DNA from: an uncultured Collinsella sp.
GTDB taxonomy: Bacteria > Actinomycetota > Coriobacteriia > Coriobacteriales > Coriobacteriaceae
Reading direction: 5' to 3'
Length of the DNA: 64,000 nt
Assembly: GCA_934630855.1 (NCBI GenBank)
Contig: CAKTWW010000005.1
Coordinates: forward strand, 11,364-75,363
The first letter of the stretch is position 1. Each line of letters begins with the position of its first letter. The notes below the pieces were generated by a model. It was not told the DNA's origin, did not search any database, and saw only the letters and a list, made by a program, of their open reading frames with translations. Below, piece after piece: positions 55,389 through 63,924 of the stretch. Both the position numbers and the translations under genes were made by a program.

Positions 55389-55901
55389 GTGGCCGGGCAC
55401 GAGCACGTGCACGACTGCGGGCACGCACATGATCATGGCGCGGGTGCCGAGGCGGGCTGCCGGTGCGGTGGCTCCACCTCCGAGCTGGTCCGCTTTTCGG
55501 TCACCGCGCCCGACGACCTGCTGCGCCGCTTTGACGAGCAGATCGCGCGCCGCGGCGATGTGGCCAACCGCTCCGAGGCCGTGCGCGACCTGATTCGCGC
55601 CTCGATCGCCAAGGAGCAGATGCGCACGCCCGATGAGCACGTTATCGGATCGCTCACTATGATTTACGACCACCATACCGGCGACCTGACGCGTCGCCTG
55701 GACGAGGTGCAGCACGACTACACCGACGAGATCGTCTCGACCATGCACGTGCATCTGGACCACCACAACTGCCTGGAGATTCTGGCGCTCAAGGGTCGCG
55801 GCGAGCGCGTCTACGAGCTGGCCGACCGCCTGCTGGGCCTGCGCGGCGTTAAGCACGGCGAGCTCACCTGTGCCGCCACCGGGCAAAGCCTAGGACTGTA
55901 G
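55389..55901 (+). CDS. nikR: Nickel-responsive regulator NikR with His-rich N-terminal extension
   Basis: A 170-aa ribbon-helix-helix repressor. An added N-terminal segment (about 4-30) is packed with His, Cys and Asp, a likely metal-binding arm. The RHH domain (about 32-80) includes VRFSVTAPDDLLRRFDE and NRSEAVRDLIR. The ACT-like nickel domain contains MHVHLDHHNCLEIL, matching the His/His/Cys nickel ligands. It controls nickel uptake or hydrogenase genes according to nickel supply. The GTG start lies one base after the small protein gene. Hydrogenase maturation genes follow. Confidence 0.94.
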   Translation: MAGHEHVHDCGHAHDHGAGAEAGCRCGGSTSELVRFSVTAPDDLLRRFDEQIARRGDVANRSEAVRDLIRASIAKEQMRTPDEHVIGSLTMIYDHHTGDLTRRLDEVQHDYTDEIVSTMHVHLDHHNCLEILALKGRGERVYELADRLLGLRGVKHGELTCAATGQSLGL

Positions 55902-55924
55902 CGGGATTTCACGCAGTACACCTG

Positions 55925-55995
55925 CCAAAAAGGGACAGGTTTGTTTTGACAGGTTTAGAAGTTTTACCGACCAAAATAAACCTGTCCTTTTTTGG
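55925..55995. repeat. Inverted repeat between nikR and hypF
   Basis: Arms of 18 bases (55925-55942 and 55978-55995), beginning CCAAAAAGGGACAGG, pair with one mismatch around 35 bases. The right arm has six T, so it could terminate nikR transcription on the + strand. It ends 24 bases before the hypF start. Confidence 0.7.
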
Positions 55996-56019
55996 TCGGT
56001 TTTGACGAGGGAGAGCCGC

Positions 56020-58464
56020 ATGCGGCATGTGCATATTCATGTGACGGGCATTGTGCAGGGCGTTGGCATGCGGCCGTTTGTGTATCGCGAGGCCATGGCG
56101 CATGGTATTTGCGGCTGGGTGCTCAATGCGGGCGACGGCGTGCATATCGAGGCGCATGCTTCGGGCGCGGCCATCAGCAGCTTTGTCGTCGCGCTGTCCG
56201 AGCATGCGCCTGCGGCTGCCCGCGTGGAGCGCGTTTACGTTGCGGATTTGGAGTCTGGGACCTGGGATGTCGCCGATGAACAGGGCTTTCGCATCGTGGC
56301 GTCGCAGGACCAGACCGCGCATACGACGCTCATCTCGCCCGACATCGCCACTTGCGACGATTGCCTGCGCGAGCTGTTCGACCCCGCCGACCGGCGCTAT
56401 CACTACCCCTTTATCAACTGCACCAACTGCGGGCCGCGCTTTACTATCATCCGCTCGCTGCCCTATGACCGAGCGGCCACCTCGATGGATCGCTTTCCCA
56501 TGTGTCCCACGTGCGCAGCGGAGTATGGCGACCCGCTTGACCGGCGCTTTCACGCGCAGCCCGACGCCTGCTTTGATTGCGGACCGCATATTACGTGGCG
56601 TGAGGCGGCGGATGGAACGAGGCCCGAGGGCCCGGGCGCGACGCCGGCTGTCGGCGATACGCGCGAGGCCAGCGATGCCATCATTGAGCGCTGTGTTGAG
56701 CTGCTGACCAGCGGTGGCATTGTCGCCATCAAAGGCCTGGGCGGATTCCATCTTGCCTGCGACGCTGCCAACGAACAGGCGGTGACCGAGTTGCGCCGTC
56801 GCAAGCGCCGCAGCAACAAGCCGCTTGCCGTCATGGTGCGCAACCTTGCCGATGCCGAGAGCCTGTGCCACGTCGATGATGTCGAGCGCGACTTGCTGAC
56901 CGGTAGCGTGCGGCCCATCGTGCTGTTGCGCCGGTGTGCCGTTGGCGGGAGCGACGACGATTTTTCCGACGGCCTCGCGCTCGCACCGTCCGTTGCACAC
57001 GACTTGCCCGAACTCGGCGTCATGCTCCCCTATACCCCGCTTCAGCATCTACTGCTTGCCGCGACAGAAGCCCATGGCATGAATGCGCTTGTCATGACCA
57101 GCGGAAACCTGAGCGAAGAGCCCATCGAGACCGACGATGAGCTCGCGTGGGAGCATCTCGTTGCCGCTGGCATCGCAGACGCGTTGCTCGGCAACGACCG
57201 CGCGATCCTCTCGCGCTACGACGACTCCGTGGCGCGCGTGGTCGACGGTGCCGTTATGCCCGTACGCCGTGCTCGTGGATATGCGCCCCAGCCGTTGCCG
57301 CTGCCGACGATCGCCGGCGCCGCGCCCTGCGTGCTCGCCTGCGGGCCGCAGCAAAAGGCCACGATCGCACTCACGCGCGAGGATGAGAACGGCAAGGCAG
57401 CCTGTTTTGTGTCGCAGCATATTGGAGACGTTGAGAACGGCGCGACCTTCGACGCCTGGAATGCGGCGCGCACGCGTCTGGAAGACCTTTTTGACCTGGC
57501 GCCCGCCGCCTTGGCCTGCGATCTACACCCCAGCTATCTATCAAGCCAGTGGGCACGCGAGCAGGCGCGAGAGCGCAATCTGCCGCTTGTCGAAGTTCAA
57601 CATCATCACGCACACATCGCGAGCGTGATGGCCGAGGCCATCGCCGCGGGCCAGCTTGCGCCTGACGCACGCGTCCTGGGCATTGCCTTCGACGGCACGG
57701 GCGCTGGTACCGACGGGACCATTTGGGGCGGCGAGTTTCTTGTCGTCGGCCTTGCCGATTTTGAGCGCGCCGCGCACCTACGTGCCTGGCCGCTGCCTGG
57801 CGGTGCTGCATCCGTGCGCGATGCCCGTCGCAACGCCTTTGCCCTGCTCGGCGAACTTGGCCTGCTCGAGCACCCAGGCGCCGCGGAGCTCTTGGGTAGC
57901 CTCGACGAACAGACACGTCGCGTGACGGCCACGATGGTCGAGCGAAACATCAACAGTCCGCACACAAGCAGCATGGGTCGCCTGTTTGACGCCGCAGCCG
58001 CAATCCTGGGCATTTGCGAGCGGGCAACCTACGAGGGCGAACCCGCCATCGAGCTCGAAGCCGCTGCTTGGCGTGCGCTTGACGGAAAAAATGTCTCTGC
58101 CATCGATGGCCAGGTGGACGCATCCGCGCCTGCCGGCGGCTCCCCGATCTTGGACCCCCAGCCGTTTTTCGAGGCGCTCTTGAATGGAATCGCGGGCGGC
58201 ACACCGGCCGACAGGCTCGCGCTCGACTTCCATATCGCCATCGCGCGTGTATCGGCCCGCATCGCAAGCGAAATCTGTGCCCGCGAGGGCATCGATACCG
58301 TCGCGCTCTCGGGCGGCGTGTTCATGAACCGACTCTTGCTTCAGATTCTCATGCGCGAGCTCAAAAACGCGGGGCTTGCCGTCTTGGCTCCCCACACCGT
58401 GCCCGTCAACGACGGCTGTATCGCCTATGGTCAGGCCGCTATCGCGCGCGCTCGCCTCGCATAG
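56020..58464 (+). CDS. hypF: Carbamoyltransferase HypF
   Basis: An 814-aa enzyme that makes the carbamoyl group used for the cyanide ligands of [NiFe]-hydrogenases. The acylphosphatase domain (about 1-90) has VTGIVQGVGMRPFVYR. Zinc fingers (about 110-190) carry CDDC, NCTNCGPRF, CPTC and CFDC. A YrdC-like domain (about 205-390) contains GGIVAIKGLGGFHLACDA. The C-terminal Kae1-like domain contains HHHAHIASV (about 529). GAGGGAG precedes the ATG at 56020. It is followed by hypC, hypD and hypE. Confidence 0.97.
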   Translation: MRHVHIHVTGIVQGVGMRPFVYREAMAHGICGWVLNAGDGVHIEAHASGAAISSFVVALSEHAPAAARVERVYVADLESGTWDVADEQGFRIVASQDQTAHTTLISPDIATCDDCLRELFDPADRRYHYPFINCTNCGPRFTIIRSLPYDRAATSMDRFPMCPTCAAEYGDPLDRRFHAQPDACFDCGPHITWREAADGTRPEGPGATPAVGDTREASDAIIERCVELLTSGGIVAIKGLGGFHLACDAANEQAVTELRRRKRRSNKPLAVMVRNLADAESLCHVDDVERDLLTGSVRPIVLLRRCAVGGSDDDFSDGLALAPSVAHDLPELGVMLPYTPLQHLLLAATEAHGMNALVMTSGNLSEEPIETDDELAWEHLVAAGIADALLGNDRAILSRYDDSVARVVDGAVMPVRRARGYAPQPLPLPTIAGAAPCVLACGPQQKATIALTREDENGKAACFVSQHIGDVENGATFDAWNAARTRLEDLFDLAPAALACDLHPSYLSSQWAREQARERNLPLVEVQHHHAHIASVMAEAIAAGQLAPDARVLGIAFDGTGAGTDGTIWGGEFLVVGLADFERAAHLRAWPLPGGAASVRDARRNAFALLGELGLLEHPGAAELLGSLDEQTRRVTATMVERNINSPHTSSMGRLFDAAAAILGICERATYEGEPAIELEAAAWRALDGKNVSAIDGQVDASAPAGGSPILDPQPFFEALLNGIAGGTPADRLALDFHIAIARVSARIASEICAREGIDTVALSGGVFMNRLLLQILMRELKNAGLAVLAPHTVPVNDGCIAYGQAAIARARLA

Positions 58465-58611
58465 GCAGCACCGCGCTAAGCAGCGCTGCCGGCCTGCGCG
58501 CCGCCGTCTCACAGGCGTAACGCGTTTGCCCGCGACCCCCTTCGAGCGCTACCATCAAGCGATAGATTATTGAGCGCCTATCCAGCGCAAAGCGTATAAA
58601 AGGGGAACATT

Positions 58612-58872
58612 ATGTGCCTTGCCGTTCCCGGTAAAGTGATCAAACGTGACGACGACCTAAAGGCGACCGTCGACATGATGGGCATCGAGCGTCCGATATC
58701 GTTGAGGCTCGTGCCGACGGCGCAGGTGGGAGACTATGTTCTCGTGCATGCCGGCTTTGGCATCCAGATTGTTGACGAGCAGGAAGCTCAAGAGACGCTC
58801 GACCTGGTCAATACCATGACCGAGCTGGTCGAGGAGGACCAGCTGGTCACCAACCCGGCCGAGGCATACTAG
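58612..58872 (+). CDS. hypC: Hydrogenase maturation chaperone HypC
   Basis: An 86-aa protein starting MCLAVPGKV; Cys2 is the essential residue that carries the Fe(CN)2CO unit with HypD. AAAAGGGG precedes the ATG at 58612. Its stop overlaps the hypD start by one base. The 147 bases between hypF and hypC hold no gene. Confidence 0.97.
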   Translation: MCLAVPGKVIKRDDDLKATVDMMGIERPISLRLVPTAQVGDYVLVHAGFGIQIVDEQEAQETLDLVNTMTELVEEDQLVTNPAEAY

Positions 58873-59984
58873 TGGCGGCGGCACAGCCGGTTCACTCCGG
58901 TATCGACTTTTCGGCATTCCGCGACCCCAAGCTTGCCCGCGAGCTCATCGAGCGCATCCATGAGCTTGTCGGCGACCGCACCATCAACCTTATGGAAGTC
59001 TGCGGCACGCACACCGTGAGCATCGGCCGCTATGGCTTTCGCTCCATTATGCCGGCGGGGCTCAAGCTGCTGAGCGGCCCGGGCTGTCCGGTCTGCGTCA
59101 CCGCCAACCGCGATATCGACCACGCAATCGCACTCGCCAAGATGGACGATGCCATCATCACCACGTTTGGCGACATGATGCGCGTGCCCGGATCGTCTAC
59201 CTCGCTTGCCGCGCAAAAGGCAGCCGGACGCGACATCCGCATCGTCTATTCCCCGCTCGACGCGCTCGATATTGCCGAGCACAACCCCGATCGCCCGGTC
59301 ATCTTTATGGGCGTGGGCTTTGAGACCACGACGCCCACCATCGCCGCCGCCATCCTGGAGGCAGATGCGCGCGGACTTCAGAACTTCTCGGTCTACTGCG
59401 CCCATAAGACCACGCCGCCGGCGCTGCGCGCAATCGCCAACGACCCCGAGACGACCATCGACGGGTTTATCCTGCCGGGTCACGTCGCCACCATCACGGG
59501 CGTGGCACCCTTTGGCTTTTTGGTCGACGAGTTTAGGACCCCGGGCGTGGTCACCGGGTTTGAGCCGGTCGATATCTTGCAGGGCATCTGCATGCTGGTC
59601 CAGATGGTTATTGAGGGACGGCCCGCGATCGATAACGCCTACCGCCGCGGCGTCAATGAGGACGGCAACCCCGTGGCGCGCCACCTGGTCGAGCAGGTAT
59701 TTGAGCCGTGCGACACCACATGGCGCGGACTGGGACCGATTCCCGCCTCGGGCCTTTCCATCCGGCCCGAGTTCGCGCGCTTTGACGCCGGCGCCCGCTA
59801 TGGCGTGCCGATCGAGCCGACGGTCGAGCCGCGCGGATGTCGCTGCGGCGACGTACTGCGCGGGGCCATTACGCCGAGCGGCTGCCCGCTGTTCGGCCAC
59901 GCCTGCACGCCCGAGCATCCCGTCGGCCCGTGCATGGTGAGCTCCGAAGGCAGCTGCGCGGCACATTATCGTTATCACGACTAG
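58872..59984 (+). CDS. hypD: Hydrogenase iron-ligand assembly protein HypD
   Basis: A 370-aa [4Fe-4S] protein that assembles the Fe(CN)2CO group with HypC. Conserved motifs are MEVCGTHT (Cys44), SGPGCPVCVT (Cys72, Cys75), GFETTTPT, and C-terminal Cys residues (GCRCGD, FGHAC) for the cluster. A GTG start overlaps the hypC stop (TAGTG). Confidence 0.97.
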   Translation: MAAAQPVHSGIDFSAFRDPKLARELIERIHELVGDRTINLMEVCGTHTVSIGRYGFRSIMPAGLKLLSGPGCPVCVTANRDIDHAIALAKMDDAIITTFGDMMRVPGSSTSLAAQKAAGRDIRIVYSPLDALDIAEHNPDRPVIFMGVGFETTTPTIAAAILEADARGLQNFSVYCAHKTTPPALRAIANDPETTIDGFILPGHVATITGVAPFGFLVDEFRTPGVVTGFEPVDILQGICMLVQMVIEGRPAIDNAYRRGVNEDGNPVARHLVEQVFEPCDTTWRGLGPIPASGLSIRPEFARFDAGARYGVPIEPTVEPRGCRCGDVLRGAITPSGCPLFGHACTPEHPVGPCMVSSEGSCAAHYRYHD

Positions 59985-60013
59985 CTCAAACACCCTCGAT
60001 TGGAGTTTTCGAT

Positions 60014-61048
60014 ATGCCCCATACTGCCACCGATAGTACTGTCCTGCTGGGCCACGGCTCCGGCGGGCAGATGATGAAACGCATTATCGACGAGGTCTTC
60101 CTGGATGCCTTTGGGTCGCCCGAGCTGCTTGCGGGCAACGACGCCGGCGTCGCCGCGCTGCCCGCAAGCGGGCGCATCGCCATGTCGACCGACAGCTTTG
60201 TGGTGACGCCGCAGTTCTTCCCCGGCGGCAACATCGGCAGGCTCGCCGTGTGCGGAACCGTCAACGACGTCGCGACCTCGGGCGCCAACGTGCGCTACCT
60301 GTCGTGCGGTTTTATCCTCGAAGAAGGCTATCCCATGGACAAGCTGCGCCAGATCGTGCAGACCATGGCCGAGACGGCGCGCGAGGCAGGCGTGGCGATC
60401 ATCACCGGCGACACCAAGGTGGTCGAGCGCGGCGGGGCAGACGGCGTCTACATCAATACCGCTGGCGTGGGCGAGGTGCCTGCGGGCGTGGCGCTCAGTG
60501 GTGCAAACTGCCAGCCCGGCGACGTCATCCTGGTCTCGGGCACGCTGGGCGACCACGGCATCGCCATCATGAGCCAGCGCGAGGGCCTGGCATTTTCGAG
60601 CAACATCGAGAGCGACGCGGCGCCGCTCAACCGCCTGATTGCCGACGTGCTGGCCGCCGCGCCCGACACGCGGTGCTTCCGCGACCCCACGCGTGGCGGC
60701 CTGGCATCCACGCTCAACGAGTTTGCGCAGGCCAGCGGCGTTGCCATGGAGATTGACGAGGACGCCGTGCCCGTGCGCCCCGACGTGCAGGCCGCCTGCG
60801 AGATGCTCGGCTACGACGTACTGCAGGTGGCGAACGAGGGCAAGATGGTCGCCGTGGTGCCGGCCGAGCAGGCCGACGCGACGCTGGCGGCCATGCGTGC
60901 CGCCCGCTACGGCGCGAACGCCGCCATCATCGGGCGCGTGCTACCGATTGCCGAAGACGCTCGTCCCGCCGTGCGTGTGCGCACCGGCTGGGGCTCGACC
61001 CGTATCCTCGATATGCTCGTGGGAGAACAGCTGCCGAGGATTTGCTAG
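60014..61048 (+). CDS. hypE: Hydrogenase maturation protein HypE (thiocyanate-forming)
   Basis: A 344-aa AIR-synthase-like ATPase that dehydrates the carbamoyl group on its C-terminal Cys; the protein ends in PRIC, as required. Motifs are LLGHGSGGQMM, TDSFVV, GGNIGRLAVCGTVNDVA and DPTRGGLAS. GGAG lies 8 bases before the ATG at 60014, 30 bases after hypD. Target hydrogenase genes are not in the window. Confidence 0.97.
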   Translation: MPHTATDSTVLLGHGSGGQMMKRIIDEVFLDAFGSPELLAGNDAGVAALPASGRIAMSTDSFVVTPQFFPGGNIGRLAVCGTVNDVATSGANVRYLSCGFILEEGYPMDKLRQIVQTMAETAREAGVAIITGDTKVVERGGADGVYINTAGVGEVPAGVALSGANCQPGDVILVSGTLGDHGIAIMSQREGLAFSSNIESDAAPLNRLIADVLAAAPDTRCFRDPTRGGLASTLNEFAQASGVAMEIDEDAVPVRPDVQAACEMLGYDVLQVANEGKMVAVVPAEQADATLAAMRAARYGANAAIIGRVLPIAEDARPAVRVRTGWGSTRILDMLVGEQLPRIC

Positions 61049-61174
61049 CAGCAAAGGCCTGCAGCCGCCGCAGCGCAACTCAAGGTTGTTACAGATATTC
61101 AGATTCCAGGCACGCCCGACGCGCAAGGCCAGTATCATGGGGTGCGCTTTATAACTCAAACGGCAGGAGCACCC

Positions 61175-61843
61175 ATGGCAGCAGCGTTTTCCCATGTGAT
61201 TTTTGATCTGGACGGCACCATCCTCAACACGCTCGAGGACCTGGCGGCAGCCGGTAACCATACCTGCGAGATGCACGGCTGGCCCACGTTTGCCGTGGAC
61301 GAGTACCGCTACAAGGTGGGGAACGGCATGCTCAAGCTGGTCGAGCGCTTTATGCCCGCCGAGTATGCGGGCGACGGTCGCATGTTTGAGCAGACGCTCG
61401 CCGAGTTTAGGGCTTATTACGGCGAGCACAAGGAGGACCACACCGCCCCCTACGCCGGCACGATCGAGATGCTCGACCGCCTACGCGCCGCGGGCGTTCA
61501 GCTGGCCGTGCTCACCAACAAGGATCATGTCTCGGCCGTCCCGCTTATCGAGAAGTACTTTGGGGCCGACCGCTTTGAGCTGGTCCAGGGCCGCGTGGAC
61601 GCATTTCCGCCCAAGCCCGAAGCGCCCGTCACGCTGCATGTGATGGAGGAGCTGGGAGCCGATCAGGCGACCACGCTCTACGTGGGCGATTCCAATGTCG
61701 ATGTTTTAACCGGCCACAACGCCGGCCTTAAGAGCGCCGGCGTCACCTGGGGCTTCCGCGGTCGCGCCGAGCTGGAAGCCGCCGGTGCCGACTACGTGGT
61801 GGACACTCAGGACGAACTTGCCACGCTGATTCTGGGCGAGTAA
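61175..61843 (+). CDS. HAD-family phosphatase, phosphoglycolate-phosphatase-like
   Basis: A 222-aa HAD hydrolase. Motif I is FDLDGTILN (Asp nucleophile about 12), motif II LAVLTNK, motif III Lys near KPEAP, and motif IV VGDSNVD. A helical cap lies between I and II. Gph-like enzymes remove 2-phosphoglycolate, but substrates vary in this family. AGGAG precedes the ATG at 61175. It lies 126 bases after hypE and may be read from the hyp transcript. Confidence 0.92.
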   Translation: MAAAFSHVIFDLDGTILNTLEDLAAAGNHTCEMHGWPTFAVDEYRYKVGNGMLKLVERFMPAEYAGDGRMFEQTLAEFRAYYGEHKEDHTAPYAGTIEMLDRLRAAGVQLAVLTNKDHVSAVPLIEKYFGADRFELVQGRVDAFPPKPEAPVTLHVMEELGADQATTLYVGDSNVDVLTGHNAGLKSAGVTWGFRGRAELEAAGADYVVDTQDELATLILGE

Positions 61844-61881
61844 CGGAGCCAACGCGATACGCAGTCGCGGCGATTTTGCCG

Positions 61882-62057
61882 CGCGGAAAGCGCATCCCGT
61901 TTTGACGCCTCAAACTGGGATGTGCTTTCCGGTTGAGCCCCGTCGGGGAAACGGCATCCCGTTTCAGAGCAATATTCCGGGTCGTACTTTCCGCAACCCA
62001 CCCCATCCGGAAAATGTGGCCCGGTTTTTGGCCAAAAACCGGGTCGCGGTTTCCCAC
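61882..62057. repeat. Tandem short-hairpin array (family A, copy 3)
   Basis: Three units of 46-50 bases, each GGAAA...CCCG then CGGGT or TGGGA...TTTCC, are separated by about 12-15 bases. The stems are similar while loops and spacers differ. The gap 61844-62400 contains this array, the small repeat at 62068-62118 (also at 35517-35565), family B, and family E. Confidence 0.82.
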
Positions 62058-62169
62058 GGGTAGCCAAAGGAGTGTCCCCAACTGCCGGCAGAAAAGGAAC
62101 GTCCCCATCTGCCACCTTCCAACAATGGCAACGCCATAGGTTGAGAAAAAGTCAGCGAAAACCCGCCTA

Positions 62170-62223
62170 CTCGTTGGGGACGTTCTTAAACGACCGGTCA
62201 AACAAGAACGTCCCAATGACTAC
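62170..62223. repeat. Palindromic repeat (family B, copy 3)
   Basis: GGGGACGTTCTTAAACGACC pairs with GGTC and AAGAACGTCCC. It seems inserted in or next to a truncated family E left end (62138-62165, containing GTCAGCGAAAAC). Confidence 0.8.
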
Positions 62224-62228
62224 CATGG

Positions 62229-62396
62229 CAACGCCGCAGGTAGAGGACGGACAGCGAAAACGCCCCTAAGCGAGCAAGGTGACGTGAAACGAAAGGGCGC
62301 TGACCTTCTGGTCGCGCCCTTGAAGTTGAACGTCAGATTGCCGCTTAGGGGCGTTTGCAGCGTCAACTGGTTACGCGGTTCGTAGAACCGCGTAAC
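62229..62396. repeat. Structured repeat (family E, copy 2)
   Basis: Boxes GGACAGCGA and GCAGCGTC frame perfect 15-bp arms (62258-62272 with 62342-62356), TGACGT/ACGTCA, an inner hairpin identical to that of the 35.6-kb copy, and a terminal hairpin (62370-62396). It ends 5 bases from the lipoprotein stop codon. Confidence 0.88.
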
Positions 62397-62400
62397 TCCC

Positions 62401-62958
62401 CTAGTTCATCATCGCATTCATCATCTCGTTGGTTGCGGAATCGTCGGCAGACCACTCGCCGTCGTCATTGCAGGTGTACTTGAAGGTGACCGTGGTGTCC
62501 TTGGTCTTAGCAGCCTTGGTCACATCGACCATAACCTGACCGGCCATCTTGTACAGCTCGTCATCGGAAGGCATCGAATCGAGTGCGGTAACCTTCTCCT
62601 GGTACTGGGTGGCAAAATCCTCGACGATCTGGTTCATGGACTTGCAGCTGATGGTGACCTCGGCAGTTGCGGTGCCCTTGTCCTCGTCAACCGTCACGTC
62701 GCCGATCTTGTAGTCAAAGCCCTCGAGATAGGTCTTGGCGTACTCCTTGGGATCAATACCCAGCTGCTCGAACTCGTCGCCCGAAGCCTCCTCCAGGCCG
62801 GCGAGGAAATCGTCGCCAGCGTTTTTGACCTCATCAAACTGAGTCGTGAGGTCCTCGGTGATGAGCTCCTCGACCGAGGGACCTCCGCAACCGGAAAGCA
62901 GAACCACGCACGCGACCAGAGCGGCCATCAGGGGCGCAAGCAGCAGCTTCTTTTTCAT
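62401..62958 (-). CDS. Lipoprotein of unknown function
   Basis: A 185-aa exported protein with a basic start (MKKKLL), a hydrophobic core and the lipobox LLSGC (Cys about 24), so it should be lipid-anchored outside the cell. The mature part is acidic and resembles DUF4854/DUF5105-like small lipoproteins common in anaerobic Gram-positives, though I cannot fix the family. GGGAGG lies 6 bases before the ATG at 62958. Its 3' end touches a family E repeat. Confidence 0.85.
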   Translation of the reverse strand: MKKKLLLAPLMAALVACVVLLSGCGGPSVEELITEDLTTQFDEVKNAGDDFLAGLEEASGDEFEQLGIDPKEYAKTYLEGFDYKIGDVTVDEDKGTATAEVTISCKSMNQIVEDFATQYQEKVTALDSMPSDDELYKMAGQVMVDVTKAAKTKDTTVTFKYTCNDDGEWSADDSATNEMMNAMMN

Positions 62959-63137
62959 GACATTCCTCCCAACAAGCGGCGTCGCGCTTCCCAACACGGC
63001 GCACGTCGTAACAATGAGGCCATTTTAGCCGTTAACAAACACCCCTGACGAAGCAAGGGCGCGGTCGGTTCGTTTTAGCGTCCGAACGGTTTACAGATAT
63101 GCCTGGCGTGCAATAAAACGCGCGCGCCCGGTCTAAT

Positions 63138-63169
63138 AAAAAAGGGTGGCCGGACAATCCGACCACCCC
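63138..63169 (-). terminator. Terminator of the PTS IIA gene
   Basis: An 11-bp stem (63144-63154 with 63158-63168) is followed on the minus strand by TTTTTT (63143-63138), 25 bases after the stop. Confidence 0.92.
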
Positions 63170-63193
63170 AAAACACCCTATGGATGTCGCAAC

Positions 63194-63730
63194 TTACTTG
63201 CGGACGACCTTAACGATGGCGTCGCCGGCGGCGACGGCGGAATCAGCCTCGACGGCGAGCTCGACATCGGCGAACTCGGCGGTGTTGGACACGGCCACGA
63301 CAACGCAGTCCTTGTAACCGGCAGCGGCGATCTTGGCGCGGTCGATCTTGAGCATGGGCTGGCCGGCCTTGACGACGTCATCGGCCTTGACGAAGCCCTC
63401 GAAGCCGTCGCCGTTCATGTTGACGGTATCGACGCCGACATGCACCAGGACCTCGATGCCGCTATCGGACTGCAGACCCACGGCGTGGCCCATGGTGACG
63501 GTCACCTTGCCGTCGCAGGGAGCGTAGACCAGATCGTCCTCGGGCCACACGGCGCAACCCTTGCCCAGGACCTCGCCGCCAAAGACGGGGTCGGGCACGT
63601 CGGCCATCTTGATGACCTTGCCCTTGACGGGCGAGCACAGCACGTCGGCGCCGGCAGAAGCAGAGATGGAGGCAGGAGCAGCGGCAGCCGCGGGCTCAGC
63701 CTTCTTCTTGAACATGTCAAACAGACCCAT
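63194..63730 (-). CDS. crr: PTS glucose-type IIA component
   Basis: A 178-aa single-domain phosphocarrier. A short Lys/Ala-rich N-terminus (about 1-25) is followed by the IIA-Glc fold, with SPVKGKV, PDPVFGG, GHAVGL (His82) and the phosphorylated His in VLVHVGVDTV (H97). It passes phosphate from HPr to a IIB domain encoded elsewhere and may regulate carbon use. GAGGAG precedes the ATG at 63730. It is unrelated in class to manXYZ and monocistronic here. Confidence 0.94.
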   Translation of the reverse strand: MGLFDMFKKKAEPAAAAAPASISASAGADVLCSPVKGKVIKMADVPDPVFGGEVLGKGCAVWPEDDLVYAPCDGKVTVTMGHAVGLQSDSGIEVLVHVGVDTVNMNGDGFEGFVKADDVVKAGQPMLKIDRAKIAAAGYKDCVVVAVSNTAEFADVELAVEADSAVAAGDAIVKVVRK

Positions 63731-63924
63731 ACGTTTTCTCCTCTTGATTAAGCGCAGCGTTGTGCGCATGCCTATGGTGATTATAGTGCCACTTGGTCTG
63801 AAAACTAAGGTGAGGGTTCGAATCTCGGGCTCCTCTGGCGCTCCCGCCGTCGGCGATATCCTGTAGGTCGCCGTCCTCTATGACAAGCTCGAGGTCGTTC
63901 TCGGCCCAAAAACGCTTGGCGCAT

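Noticed and set aside
61882-62057. Possible CRISPR array because of repeated units with variable spacers
   Set aside because: The units are not near-identical direct repeats, the spacers are only about 12-15 bases, and no cas genes are present. The structure is a series of hairpins.
63812-63835. GGTTCGAATC resembling a tRNA T-arm
   Set aside because: The flanking bases do not form a T-stem, acceptor stem or anticodon arm, so it is not a tRNA.
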